Below are positions 1 through 7,374 of a stretch of 32,277 bases of DNA, in pieces. Position numbers and translations under genes: made by a program. Every line of letters begins with the position of its first letter. The stretch's first letter is position 1. The stretch covers positions 1 through 32,277 of the forward strand of contig JAKBBM010000023.1 in the NCBI GenBank assembly GCA_021808545.1, written 5' to 3'. The notes below the pieces were generated by a model. That model was not told the DNA's origin. It did not search any database and saw only the letters and a program-made list of their open reading frames with translations. Origin of the DNA: Pseudomonadota bacterium (GTDB lineage Bacteria > Pseudomonadota > Alphaproteobacteria > Acetobacterales > Acetobacteraceae).

Positions 1-462
1 CAAGAGAGCCCGGCTCAGACGCGCCTGCGCGAGGCGGCGTGCTGGCTGTCTGACATTGGCTGCCACGAGCATCCCGAATACCGGGCCGAGCAGGCGTTTC
101 AGCGGGTTCTGCGCCAGACCGGGATCGGGCTTGACCATCATGCCCGCGCGTTTCTCGCTCTGACCATGGCGTTGCGCTACGAGGCGCCAACCGATGCGCC
201 GTTCCTTGGCCCCGCGCGCACCTTGCTCGACATGCATGCCGCCCGCCGGGCGGAGACGCTGGGGATTGCGCTGCGCTTGGCCTATACGCTCTCGGCCGGT
301 ACGCCGGCGCTGCTGGCGGGCACCAGCCTGGAATTAGCGCCGGGGCGGCTTGTTCTGGGCTTGGCGGCGGCCAATGGCGTGTTCGCGGGCGAGGCCGTGC
401 TGCGCCGGCTTGAACGGCTGGCGCAGATGTTGGGGCTGGAGACCGAAACCGAGCTGCGCTGA
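1..462 (+). CDS. ppx: Exopolyphosphatase (Ppx/GppA family), C-terminal part
   Basis: The frame is open from the first base of the window and ends at TGA 460-462, so only the last 153 residues are present and the start lies outside. The visible part reads like the C-terminal helical domain of Ppx/GppA phosphatases: an ACWLSDIGCHEHPEYRAEQA stretch near the window edge is characteristic (the usual form is 'xxLLSDIGWRxHPDYRGEQ'), followed by an LDHHARAFLALTMALRY helix. Family members hydrolyse terminal phosphate from polyphosphate or pppGpp in the cytoplasm. The catalytic actin-like ATPase domain is not in the window, so activity cannot be judged. It converges on the cation transporter gene, whose stop is 13 bases away. 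Ppx and GppA cannot be separated from this fragment. Confidence 0.85.
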   Translation, partial: QESPAQTRLREAACWLSDIGCHEHPEYRAEQAFQRVLRQTGIGLDHHARAFLALTMALRYEAPTDAPFLGPARTLLDMHAARRAETLGIALRLAYTLSAGTPALLAGTSLELAPGRLVLGLAAANGVFAGEAVLRRLERLAQMLGLETETELR

Positions 463-475
463 ACGGGCGGCGCCA

Positions 476-1393
476 TTACGGAACCGGCGCCTCGGGCTGC
501 AAAACCCCCTCATGCTTGGCCTTGTGTGGCGGCTCGACATGAATGGTGATGACGACACCCGGCATCTCGGCCTTTAGCGCCGCCTCGATGCGATCGCAGA
601 TTTCGTGCGAATCATACACGCTCATGTCGCCCGGCACGACGAGGTGAAATTCCAGAAAGCTCGCATGACCGGCCTGGCGGATGCGTAGATCATGCGCCTC
701 GATGGCGCCGCTGGCATGGGTACGTACCAGATGATGGATTCGCTCGGTCATGGCCGGCGGCGGGGCTTCATCCAGCAGGCCGCTCAGAGAGCGCATTACC
801 GTCTTGCCGCCCATTACCGCGATCTGGGCGGCGATGGCCAGGGCGATGATCGGGTCTAATATTGGCAGGCGGGTGAGGGATGCGCCGAGCAGGGCCACGA
901 TAATGCCAGCCGAGGTCAGCGCGTCGCTGAACAGATGCTGGGCATCGGCGATCAAGGCGGGGGAGCGCCCGTGCCGCCCCGCGCGCAAGAGCGCCAGGCC
1001 CCAGAGCGCGTTAACGCCGCCCGCCAGCGCGTTCAGCCCCAGCCCCAACCCCAGCCCGCCCGCCAGGGACGCCAGCGGATGCGGATGAAATAACTCGCCC
1101 GTGGCATGTTGGAAGATCAGTAACGCGGCGATCAGGATCATGGCGCCGGTGGCGACGGCGCTGAGCAGTTCGGCCTTGGCGTGGCCGTAATTATGTTGGT
1201 CGTCCGCCGGCTTGGCGCCCAGGATGAGCGCATACAGCGCCAGCCCCGAGGAGGCGACATTGACCAGCGCCTCCAGCGCGTCTGAAAACAGCGCGGTGCT
1301 GCCGCTGATCTGGGCCGCCGCCATCTTGCCGGCCAGGACGAGAATGCCAACGCCGATACTGCCCAGGGCGAATTTAAGAACAGGTCTCACCAC
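476..1393 (-). CDS. Cation diffusion facilitator (CDF) family metal transporter
   Basis: This is a 305-residue protein with the usual CDF layout of about six hydrophobic segments followed by a cytoplasmic C-terminal ferredoxin-like domain. Family marks include FSDALE in the second membrane segment, YGHAKAE just after it, and DAQHLFSDALTS in the fifth segment, where the His and Asp of HxxxD are typical metal ligands. The C-terminal domain carries the usual VHDLRIR-like element (AHDLRIRQAGHASFLEFHLVVPG) and a final ITIHVEPP strand. Such proteins exchange Zn, Fe, Co, Mn or Cd for protons across the inner membrane. The metal cannot be assigned, although the non-standard SDALE site hints at something other than a plain Zn exporter. 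The start is GTG at 1391-1393, and a second in-frame GTG follows directly. It is a single gene transcribed towards ppx. Confidence 0.9.
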   Translation of the reverse strand: MVRPVLKFALGSIGVGILVLAGKMAAAQISGSTALFSDALEALVNVASSGLALYALILGAKPADDQHNYGHAKAELLSAVATGAMILIAALLIFQHATGELFHPHPLASLAGGLGLGLGLNALAGGVNALWGLALLRAGRHGRSPALIADAQHLFSDALTSAGIIVALLGASLTRLPILDPIIALAIAAQIAVMGGKTVMRSLSGLLDEAPPPAMTERIHHLVRTHASGAIEAHDLRIRQAGHASFLEFHLVVPGDMSVYDSHEICDRIEAALKAEMPGVVITIHVEPPHKAKHEGVLQPEAPVP

Positions 1394-1483
1394 GTCTCAG
1401 TATCAAGCCACGGGGGGGAAACGCAACGGCAAGGCGGACGGCGCGCGCGTGAGACATTGACAGTTTGGTGAGGAAAGCCTGTC

Positions 1484-2629
1484 ATGCTTGTAATGTCGGC
1501 GGTAAGGCTGGCTGTTATGGATGGAGTGCTTGCGGTGATGGGGATGCGAAGCCGGTGGATAGCCGTGCTCGGGGGAGGATTGTTTTTGGTTTCGGCGTGT
1601 ATGGCCCGGGCGTCTGACCCCATGCCAGGTGATGCTGTGGCGCTGCCCTCCAATATAAATGTGTTTCTTTATTATAATGAACTCTCCAATGCGGGGGCGT
1701 TCGCACCTGTGCGCGGCGGCATTTACGGCCAGCATACGCGCATTGCGATCGATTTTCAGGCCCTGCGCTACATCCATACCTTTACCCTGTGGGGCATGCT
1801 GGCCGGTGTACAGGTGTGGGAGCCATATACGTTCTTCCCCGGCGGGCAGGAGGTAGGGATCAGCAACATCGCCGCACCGCCCGGCTTGCCCGCTGGCACG
1901 CCGGCTTATGGGCCTGGCCGTGCCCACATGACGCATGGCGGTGGCTTCGGCCAGCCCAATTTCGGCGCCTTCATCTTCCCTGTTAATGATCCGCGGACCG
2001 GCACTTATCTGGTCATCGGCCCCTGGATTTTGCCGCCCATAGGCAGCTACAAGAAGAGTGCGAGCCTGAATTATTCCCAGAATCTATGGACGTTCGAGAC
2101 CGATCTGGGCTTTCGCACGACTTTGCTGGGACGGCCTACGGGGCGCAATCTGTCCATCGAGATTTGGGGTACGGCCTATATCTATGGCGATAATAACAAC
2201 GCTGCCCTGACATCACCTGAAGTTTTGGCCGACCATATTCCCAATATTTATACGCTCTATAACGGGCTGACCCATGGTCAGGTGCCCGACAGTAACCCGC
2301 TGGCCCCTGCCACCGCCGTGCCAGCACGGCTGCATGAGCAACCCACGGAAGAATTACGGGTTTATCTGCCCTATCAATTCTACCCGCCCACGCGGGCGAC
2401 GATTACGCCCGGCCTGTACCAGTCTTTTGGCGGTAAGCAGGTTTATACGCTCGCCAATGGCACGAAGGTCGATTCCGGCCTCAGGACCGAGGAAACCCAG
2501 CTGCGCCTGGTGGTCTCCACCTACCTCTCGCGCCATTGGCAGGTGCTGCTGAACGCGCAATATGATGTGGCGGCGCATGGCGGGCCGCTGAGCCGGGCGG
2601 TGGAGTTGCGCGTGGCCGCGGCCTTCTAA
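1484..2629 (+). CDS. Outer-membrane beta-barrel protein, MetA-pathway (phenol-degradation transporter) like
   Basis: The protein has 381 residues if started at ATG 1484, which follows a good GAGGAAAG ribosome site at 1470-1477. ATG 1538 or 1544 would give a more normal signal peptide, MRSRWIAVLGGGLFLVSACM. The core resembles the 'phenol MetA degradation' family of putative outer-membrane porins: N-terminal YNELSNAGAFAPVRGG, a long series of amphipathic strands with aromatic girdles (YSQNLWTFETDLGFRT; ELRVYLPYQFYPPTRATITPG) and a terminal phenylalanine (RVAAAF), as expected for BAM-assembled barrels. The natural substrate of the family is mostly unknown, and the name does not prove phenol metabolism here. 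Cleavage could be at ARA-SD (signal peptidase I), or VSAC could serve as a lipobox. It stands alone between the CDF gene and the telA operon. Confidence 0.72.
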   Translation: MLVMSAVRLAVMDGVLAVMGMRSRWIAVLGGGLFLVSACMARASDPMPGDAVALPSNINVFLYYNELSNAGAFAPVRGGIYGQHTRIAIDFQALRYIHTFTLWGMLAGVQVWEPYTFFPGGQEVGISNIAAPPGLPAGTPAYGPGRAHMTHGGGFGQPNFGAFIFPVNDPRTGTYLVIGPWILPPIGSYKKSASLNYSQNLWTFETDLGFRTTLLGRPTGRNLSIEIWGTAYIYGDNNNAALTSPEVLADHIPNIYTLYNGLTHGQVPDSNPLAPATAVPARLHEQPTEELRVYLPYQFYPPTRATITPGLYQSFGGKQVYTLANGTKVDSGLRTEETQLRLVVSTYLSRHWQVLLNAQYDVAAHGGPLSRAVELRVAAAF

Positions 2630-2678
2630 TCCTGGCAGCGCTTGCATTGACGTGATTGCCGACATGTTTCAGCTTGGC

Positions 2679-2702
2679 GCGGCTTGGGATAGCCCAAGCC
2701 GC
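2679..2702. promoter_or_regulatory. Perfect 10-bp inverted repeat ahead of telA
   Basis: GCGGCTTGGG at 2679-2688 and CCCAAGCCGC at 2693-2702 are exact reverse complements around the 4-base loop ATAG. The hairpin ends 17 bases before the telA ATG and just ahead of its GGAG ribosome site (2706-2709). No T-run follows, so it is not a classical terminator. It could be an operator, a 5'UTR hairpin controlling telA translation, or a 3'-end stabiliser for the upstream gene. Confidence 0.45.
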
Positions 2703-2719
2703 AGCCGGAGTTTGAATGC

Positions 2720-3946
2720 ATGAACGACACGCTGTCCGCCGCCCCGCTCGATTTATCGATGTTTGACGATCCGCCGCCGCCGGCCCCCACGCCGGATGCG
2801 CCAGCGCTACCCACCGCTGCGGTGCCCGAGGCGCTGGCGCCAACACCCCGCCAGGCACGGCTGGTGGAAGTGGCGAATTTGCCGCCAGAGGAACTGGCGG
2901 CAGCGAAGGCGGATGCGGATAAGATCGATTTTTCGAGCTCCGCTTCCCTCATGGCGCATGGAGAGGGGGTGCTGGCTGGCATTGCCGCCTCATCCCGCCA
3001 ATTGCTTTCGGGCGTGCGGCTGGGCGATGCGGGCGAGGCCGGGCAGATTGCCGCCGCCGTGATCGACGGGGTTAAGATTCTGCGTATCTCCGACCTGCAG
3101 ACCGAAGCCGCCGCCGGGGTAAAGCGCCCAGGGCTGATGGGCAAGCTGCTGGGGGCCATTGGCCAGGCGCGTGGTGCTTTCCAGGGGTTTGCCGAGAACC
3201 GTAAAAAATTTCTTACTCTTATGGACCAGGAACAGGCCAAGGCGCGCAAAAGCAAGGCGGATCTTGCCGTGTCCATTCAGTTGCTGGACCAGCAGGCGAA
3301 GGCCATACGCCAGGCGTTGCATAATCTCAAAATCGCCATTGCCGCTGGGCAGATTGCGCTGGATAGGGCCGAGGATGAGTTGGAAGCCCGGCGCCAACAT
3401 GCGGTGGCCACGGGCGATGCGGCGGATGCGGCGGAGGTACAGGCCTACCGCGCCGCCATTGCCAATTTCCGGGGCAAGGTGGCGGATATGCGCGAGGCGT
3501 TGGTGGGCAGCGCCATGCTTATTCCCATCATCGCGCAGAACCGTGCCGCGGCCGAGACGCGGATGATGAAAATCTCCAACGGTATGCTGGTCGTTATTCC
3601 GCGCCTGATGGCCGTGGCCGCCCAGGCCGTGGTGCAGGTGGAAATCCGCAATGCGGCGGATTCGGCGGCAAGGTTGGATGAAGCGAACCGCCAGATCACG
3701 CTGCTGGCGGCCAAGGGTGCGCATGAGGCAGCGACCTCTGCCGCGCGCTCGCTTGGTGGGGATGAGCGCAATATAGAAATGCTGGCCCAGGTGGCGGATG
3801 AGACGATCAAGACCATGAACGATGTGATCGAGATCGAACGCGAGATCAGGACGCAGGATGCCGCGCGCGAGCAGAAGTTGGCCGAAATCCGCAACAGGCT
3901 GGTGGCCGGCATGCAGGGCGCCAACGCGAAGGCGCTTGAAAAATGA
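2720..3946 (+). CDS. telA: TelA-like toxic anion resistance protein
   Basis: This 408-residue protein matches the TelA/KlaA family in length and style. A Pro/Ala/Asp-rich, probably disordered N-terminus (about residues 1-55) is followed by an almost entirely alpha-helical, coiled-coil-prone body. Helices typical of the family are visible, such as GKLLGAIGQARGAFQGFAEN, the MLIPIIAQNRAAAETRMMKI stretch and the C-terminal AREQKLAEIRNRLVAGMQ. The family is linked to resistance to tellurite and to some antimicrobials and envelope stress. The mechanism is unresolved and the protein is thought to be cytoplasmic. A GGAG ribosome site (2706-2709) precedes the ATG. It is the first gene of a four-gene operon, and its stop overlaps the next start as ATGA (3943-3946). 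Confidence 0.85.
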   Translation: MNDTLSAAPLDLSMFDDPPPPAPTPDAPALPTAAVPEALAPTPRQARLVEVANLPPEELAAAKADADKIDFSSSASLMAHGEGVLAGIAASSRQLLSGVRLGDAGEAGQIAAAVIDGVKILRISDLQTEAAAGVKRPGLMGKLLGAIGQARGAFQGFAENRKKFLTLMDQEQAKARKSKADLAVSIQLLDQQAKAIRQALHNLKIAIAAGQIALDRAEDELEARRQHAVATGDAADAAEVQAYRAAIANFRGKVADMREALVGSAMLIPIIAQNRAAAETRMMKISNGMLVVIPRLMAVAAQAVVQVEIRNAADSAARLDEANRQITLLAAKGAHEAATSAARSLGGDERNIEMLAQVADETIKTMNDVIEIEREIRTQDAAREQKLAEIRNRLVAGMQGANAKALEK

Positions 3947-4332
3947 GCGAGGGTATGAGCTTCGATTTTGACATGACAGCCGCCTGGCTGCGACGATTCT
4001 CGGCCGATGCGCAAGGCCAGTTCGCCGCCTTTGCCCTGCGCCTGCGCGAAGCCCTGCCGGAGCTGGTGAGCCTGCGCGAGCAAAAGGGGTTTTTCGCGCG
4101 CAGCGGCAAGATTACCAGCATTACCATAGATCTTGGCGAAAACCGCTATCAGCTTGAGCTGCAAGGCGGGCGGCTGGTGGCGCGCATCGCCATGGTGGTG
4201 CGCGGCATTACGCTGAACACGAAGACAGTTGATGCGGCGGAATGGTTTGCGCTGCTGGCCGAGGAGACGAAGAAAGCTTCCACGGCGGCGCAGGCGCTCA
4301 GCGCCTCGCTCCAGACATTCATGGCAAGCTGA
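3943..4332 (+). CDS. Unrecognised 129-aa protein of the telA operon
   Basis: I do not recognise this protein. It overlaps the telA stop by four bases (ATGA) and its own TGA shares one base with the ATG of the next gene (TGATG), so it is certainly translated with them. It has no signal peptide, no membrane segment and no cysteine. Residues 1-45 look helical (WLRRFSADAQGQFAAFALRL). Residues 55-90 look like a small beta sheet (ITSITIDLGENRYQLELQ; RLVARIAMVVRGITL). The last 40 residues form an Ala-rich helix (EWFALLAEETKKASTAAQAL). This alpha-beta-alpha pattern could suit a small adaptor that binds the helical TelA protein or the YbjQ-like proteins. That role is inference from position only. Confidence 0.8.
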   Translation: MSEGMSFDFDMTAAWLRRFSADAQGQFAAFALRLREALPELVSLREQKGFFARSGKITSITIDLGENRYQLELQGGRLVARIAMVVRGITLNTKTVDAAEWFALLAEETKKASTAAQALSASLQTFMAS

Positions 4333-5264
4333 TGGGGCTGTTTGATTTTTTAAAGGGCAAGACGCCGGAGCAGCAGGCGGCCGAGCAGCAATCCCTGCGC
4401 CGGCAGGCGGATATTTTGATGAGCCTGCGCGGCGGGCGCGTGCCCACTGGCGCGCTGGAGCGTTTAACCGCCGCAGGGCAGGGCCGCACACCCTGGATGG
4501 CGACATTAACACCGGCCGAATTGCGCATTGTGCGCAGCCATGGGCTCAAGCCTATTGCCACTGTTTCCGCCACGTGCTGGCTGCATTATGGCTGGTCGTG
4601 GACATTGGGGCACGCGCAGGGGTGGGAACAGGCGTTGCAACGTCTGGCAGATGAAGCCCGCGCCTGCGGGGCGAATGCCGTGCTGGATGTGAAAATGCGC
4701 ACGATTCCGGTGGGGGTGGAGAATTCCATGGATTTTACCCTGATTGGCACGGCGGTGAAGCTGGAGAATATGCCACCCGCGAACGACCCGGTGATTGCCA
4801 CCGTGCCGGCGCTGGAATTCGTGAAGCTTTTGGAAGCGGATGTGGTGCCAACGGGTATTGCCATTGGTGCGCATTATGAATGGCTGCGTGATTGGAGCGG
4901 CTATGCCGCCAATCCAAGCGTATGGTTTAATGCCGAGGCGGCCCAGCTCTCCAATTTATGGAACGATGTGCGCCACCGCGCGCATGCGAATTTACGCGAG
5001 AGTGCCCGCCCGCGTGGCAATGGCGTGCTGGCTCATCTGAATTTCTCGCAGATGTTCGAGGTTGAACGCGAGCAGGGCGAAATGAAAATAAAAGAATATC
5101 TGGCGCGCTATATTGTTGTCGCCACCACGGTACAGGCCAGGCGCGGCACGCCACTGCCGCATGATTTTCAGATGGTGGTGGATATGCGCGCGCCCACACC
5201 GTTAACGGGCCGTGCGCCCCACCATGAATCTTACGCCACCAACGAGCAAAGCGGAGCCATTTAA
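4332..5264 (+). CDS. Protein with two YbjQ-like (DUF74, heavy-metal-binding-like) units
   Basis: I start this 310-residue protein at ATG 4332, which overlaps the previous stop as TGATG. The frame is open further upstream, but that would lie inside the preceding gene. An amphipathic N-terminus (MGLFDFLKGKTPEQQAAEQQ) resembles small membrane-surface anchors. Residues 56-145 form a YbjQ-like unit: LKPIATVSATCWLHYGW, a helix LQRLADEARACGANAVLDV and the closing FTLIGTAVKL strand. Residues 154-270 are a second, diverged unit (VVPTGIAIGAHYEWLRDW; YIVVATTVQA) whose middle is longer. The YbjQ family forms pentameric alpha/beta rings and carries a 'heavy-metal-binding' label, but a biochemical role is not established. 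It is the third gene of the telA operon. Confidence 0.75.
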   Translation: MGLFDFLKGKTPEQQAAEQQSLRRQADILMSLRGGRVPTGALERLTAAGQGRTPWMATLTPAELRIVRSHGLKPIATVSATCWLHYGWSWTLGHAQGWEQALQRLADEARACGANAVLDVKMRTIPVGVENSMDFTLIGTAVKLENMPPANDPVIATVPALEFVKLLEADVVPTGIAIGAHYEWLRDWSGYAANPSVWFNAEAAQLSNLWNDVRHRAHANLRESARPRGNGVLAHLNFSQMFEVEREQGEMKIKEYLARYIVVATTVQARRGTPLPHDFQMVVDMRAPTPLTGRAPHHESYATNEQSGAI

Positions 5265-6079
5265 TGAGCGGCAATATTCCCCAACATGCGCAGGAACGCC
5301 TGAAGGGTTTGCGATCCTCCTTGCATTCGACGGGCGTTTTTACGTCTGACTTCTCGGTGAATGAATTTTTGCTGGTGCGCAAGGCGGGGTTTGAGCCGAT
5401 TGGGCTTTGTGTTGGCTCGTGCGTGTATCATGTCGGTATTCAATATGGGGCCTGGGGCAAAAACCAAGAGATGGATGTGCTCTCCAAGGCCATGTACCAT
5501 GCGCGGGAGTTGGCCATGTCGCGCATGCGGGCGGAGGCAGCGGCAATGGGAGCGGATGGGATTGTTGGCGTTAAGCTCACCATTAAGCGGATGGAATGGG
5601 ATGAGCATTTGCTGGAATTCATCGCCATCGGCACAGGCGTTGTGCATGGGGAGGGGCATAAGGGGTTCCGTGCGCATGATGGCGGGCCGTTCACGTCCGA
5701 TCTATCGGGGCAGGATTTTTGGTCTTTGCTGCATGCGGGTTACCGGCCGGTGGAGATGGTGATGGGCTCATGCGTGTATCATGTGGCGCATCGGGGTGTT
5801 TTGTCTGGCCTTGGCACGGTGGGACGGAATGTGGAGCTGGAGAATTTTACCGCCGCCATGTACGAGGCGCGCGAGATCGCGATGGAGCGCATGCAGTACG
5901 AGGCGGCGGCGGCGAAGGCCGAAGGTGTTGTGGGGGTGGAGATTCACGAGGGCAGCCATGGCTGGCAGAGCCATGTGATTGAATTTTTCGCCATTGGCAC
6001 GGCGGTTCTGCCGCTGACGGAGGAAATCGCGCCGGAGAAAATCGCCGATCCGATTATGGTGCTGTCGGTGAATGATTGA
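5264..6079 (+). CDS. Second double YbjQ-like protein of the telA operon
   Basis: This 271-residue protein starts at an ATG sharing its first base with the previous stop (TAATG). It is a clear internal duplication. Residues 26-128 and 143-250 both run FTSD, then an AG(F/Y)xP strand, then the identical motif GSCVYHV (51-57 and 168-174). Next come a long helix with AMYxARE(L/I)AMxRM and xEAAA, a VGV strand and a final EF(I/F)AIGT. These elements follow the YbjQ/DUF74 pattern. The paired Cys and His in each copy could bind metal, which is inference. No signal peptide or membrane segment is visible, so it should be cytoplasmic. It ends the operon and is followed by a hairpin terminator. Confidence 0.78.
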   Translation: MSGNIPQHAQERLKGLRSSLHSTGVFTSDFSVNEFLLVRKAGFEPIGLCVGSCVYHVGIQYGAWGKNQEMDVLSKAMYHARELAMSRMRAEAAAMGADGIVGVKLTIKRMEWDEHLLEFIAIGTGVVHGEGHKGFRAHDGGPFTSDLSGQDFWSLLHAGYRPVEMVMGSCVYHVAHRGVLSGLGTVGRNVELENFTAAMYEAREIAMERMQYEAAAAKAEGVVGVEIHEGSHGWQSHVIEFFAIGTAVLPLTEEIAPEKIADPIMVLSVND

Positions 6080-6088
6080 GGAGATTGT

Positions 6089-6123
6089 AGGCGCAGTCTT
6101 TGTGTTTCGAAATCTGCGCCTTT
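6089..6123 (+). terminator. Probable terminator of the telA operon
   Basis: AGGCGCAG (6089-6096) and CTGCGCCT (6114-6121) pair perfectly over eight bases, partly closed by further A/T pairs in the loop. A short T-run (6121-6123) follows. It lies 10 bases after the last stop of the operon. The T-run is weak. No gene is seen from here to 6239. Confidence 0.6.
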
Positions 6124-6239
6124 GATGCGAGGTGCGCGCAAGGGCGAGATGTTGGTGATGGCGGGAGGCGAGAGCCAAGCGCGACGCTTGGCAAGCGGCA
6201 TAAGAAATTTCAAGGCCGTTTATTCATCGGGGCATGGTC

Positions 6240-6977
6240 CTATGGGGCGGTCCAAAGCCAGGGCTCCGCGCTGCCAAGCCCACGGACCGGAATACCATTC
6301 ACAGTCTGACCTTCATAACTGCGATGGTGATGGCCGTGGACGATAAGTTGCACCTGCATATCATGGGCGAGTTCATCAATCGCAACAAAACCATGCGGGT
6401 CAGCTGACGGCGCCTCATGCGTTACGAGGATATCTGCGCGAAACGTTCGGAGCGTCTCATGATCTTCAGGAAAAATCGTAGCCCTCGACGAACGTGGAAC
6501 ACCACCTTTGAATCTATCGGCCCGGGCCGTTTGTCTGATCATATCATGGCGTGTCTTGAACTTAGGAGGGGCATCCTGACCACCTCCAAGCTTTGGATAC
6601 CATACGCGCGAACTATAAATGCCGCTTAGCCCGGCCACAACATAACCGTCCAGGTGGGCACAGCTTCCGCCCAGATCCCCCTCAGGATAACTTTCCACCA
6701 AAAATTCATATTCAGTGACACTATCAACGTCGTGATTGCCGATAATCCACCTCCATTGTGGCACCATATGCCAAATCAGGGAGAGCTTGTGACGTAACGG
6801 TTTATCCAGACCGCAATCTCCAAGAATGACCACCGCATACGGACGTTTCTCCATCACGCTATCGATTAAGGGTTGCCACTTTCCGTGAGGATCACCGTAA
6901 AATAGAAGACCTGACGGCGTCTGGTGATCAGCCTGAGTGTTTTTGGCTTTTTCAGATTCAATATCTGGCCCCGTCAC
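6240..6977 (-). CDS. Calcineurin-like metallophosphoesterase
   Basis: The 245-residue protein shows every motif of the dinuclear metallophosphoesterase fold in order: GDPHGK (Asp29, His31), LGDCG (Asp54), GNHD (81-83), VTHEAPS (His187) and HGHHHRSY (215-220). Such enzymes hydrolyse phosphomono- or diesters with Mn, Fe or Zn. The substrate is not predictable, though the length and HGHHH end recall small stand-alone phosphodiesterases. The start is GTG (6975-6977), coupled to the ferredoxin gene by a GTGA overlap, so the two form an operon. Its base composition is visibly less GC-rich than the neighbours (for example TTTTTGGCTTTTTCAGATTC at the 5' end), suggesting a more recent arrival. No signal peptide is seen. 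Confidence 0.88.
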   Translation of the reverse strand: MTGPDIESEKAKNTQADHQTPSGLLFYGDPHGKWQPLIDSVMEKRPYAVVILGDCGLDKPLRHKLSLIWHMVPQWRWIIGNHDVDSVTEYEFLVESYPEGDLGGSCAHLDGYVVAGLSGIYSSRVWYPKLGGGQDAPPKFKTRHDMIRQTARADRFKGGVPRSSRATIFPEDHETLRTFRADILVTHEAPSADPHGFVAIDELAHDMQVQLIVHGHHHRSYEGQTVNGIPVRGLGSAEPWLWTAP

Positions 6978-7321
6978 GAGCCCTCCAACATCCGCTCCCT
7001 CACGCGCCCATCCTGCTGGATATGCTTTTCCAGCACCTCATCCACGGCGGCGAAAGAATCAAGCTTGTACCAAACGCCTTCCGGATACAGCACGGCACAT
7101 GGGCCAAGCTCGCACCTGTCCAGGCAACCAGCCGCATTCACCCGCACGCCCTTAATCCCCAATTCCTTCACCCGCACCTTCATATAATCGCGGATTTTCT
7201 CAGCCCCCTTGCTGGCGCAGCAGCCGCGCGGGTGGCCATCTGGCCGGCGGTTGCCGCACACAAACACATGGGTGGAATAATAATAAGCCGGATCGTCCTC
7301 GTGCCGTGTGCCCAAAACCAT
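6974..7321 (-). CDS. Thioredoxin-like [2Fe-2S] ferredoxin
   Basis: I start at ATG 7321, which follows a strong GAGGAG ribosome site. A longer frame exists upstream but would run across the promoter region and into the divergent gene. The 115-residue protein has the cysteine pattern of (2Fe-2S) thioredoxin-like ferredoxins: THVFVCGNRRPDGHPRGCC near residues 15-35, then AAGCLDRCELGPCAVLYPEG with the remaining ligands, and an ending with EVLEKHI. The family resembles the NuoE cluster domain and ferredoxins such as Aquifex Fd4, and the electron partner is unknown. It is co-transcribed with the metallophosphoesterase and divergent from the DUF255 gene, so the two share a short 53-base promoter region. 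Confidence 0.88.
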   Translation of the reverse strand: MVLGTRHEDDPAYYYSTHVFVCGNRRPDGHPRGCCASKGAEKIRDYMKVRVKELGIKGVRVNAAGCLDRCELGPCAVLYPEGVWYKLDSFAAVDEVLEKHIQQDGRVRERMLEGS

Positions 7322-7374
7322 TGCTCCTCGTGATTCGCGGCTTATGTATGCCGCAACCAGGGGAGCCAGGCAAA

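Noticed and set aside
1457-1485. TTGACA with TGTCAT at 17-base spacing as promoter for the outer-membrane protein
   Set aside because: The -10 element would cover the preferred ATG 1484, which has the better ribosome site. It stays possible only if translation starts at 1538 or 1544.
3445-4512. 355-residue minus-strand frame across telA and its neighbours
   Set aside because: It lies over three genes with overlapping starts and recognised families, and its composition is that of a shadow frame.
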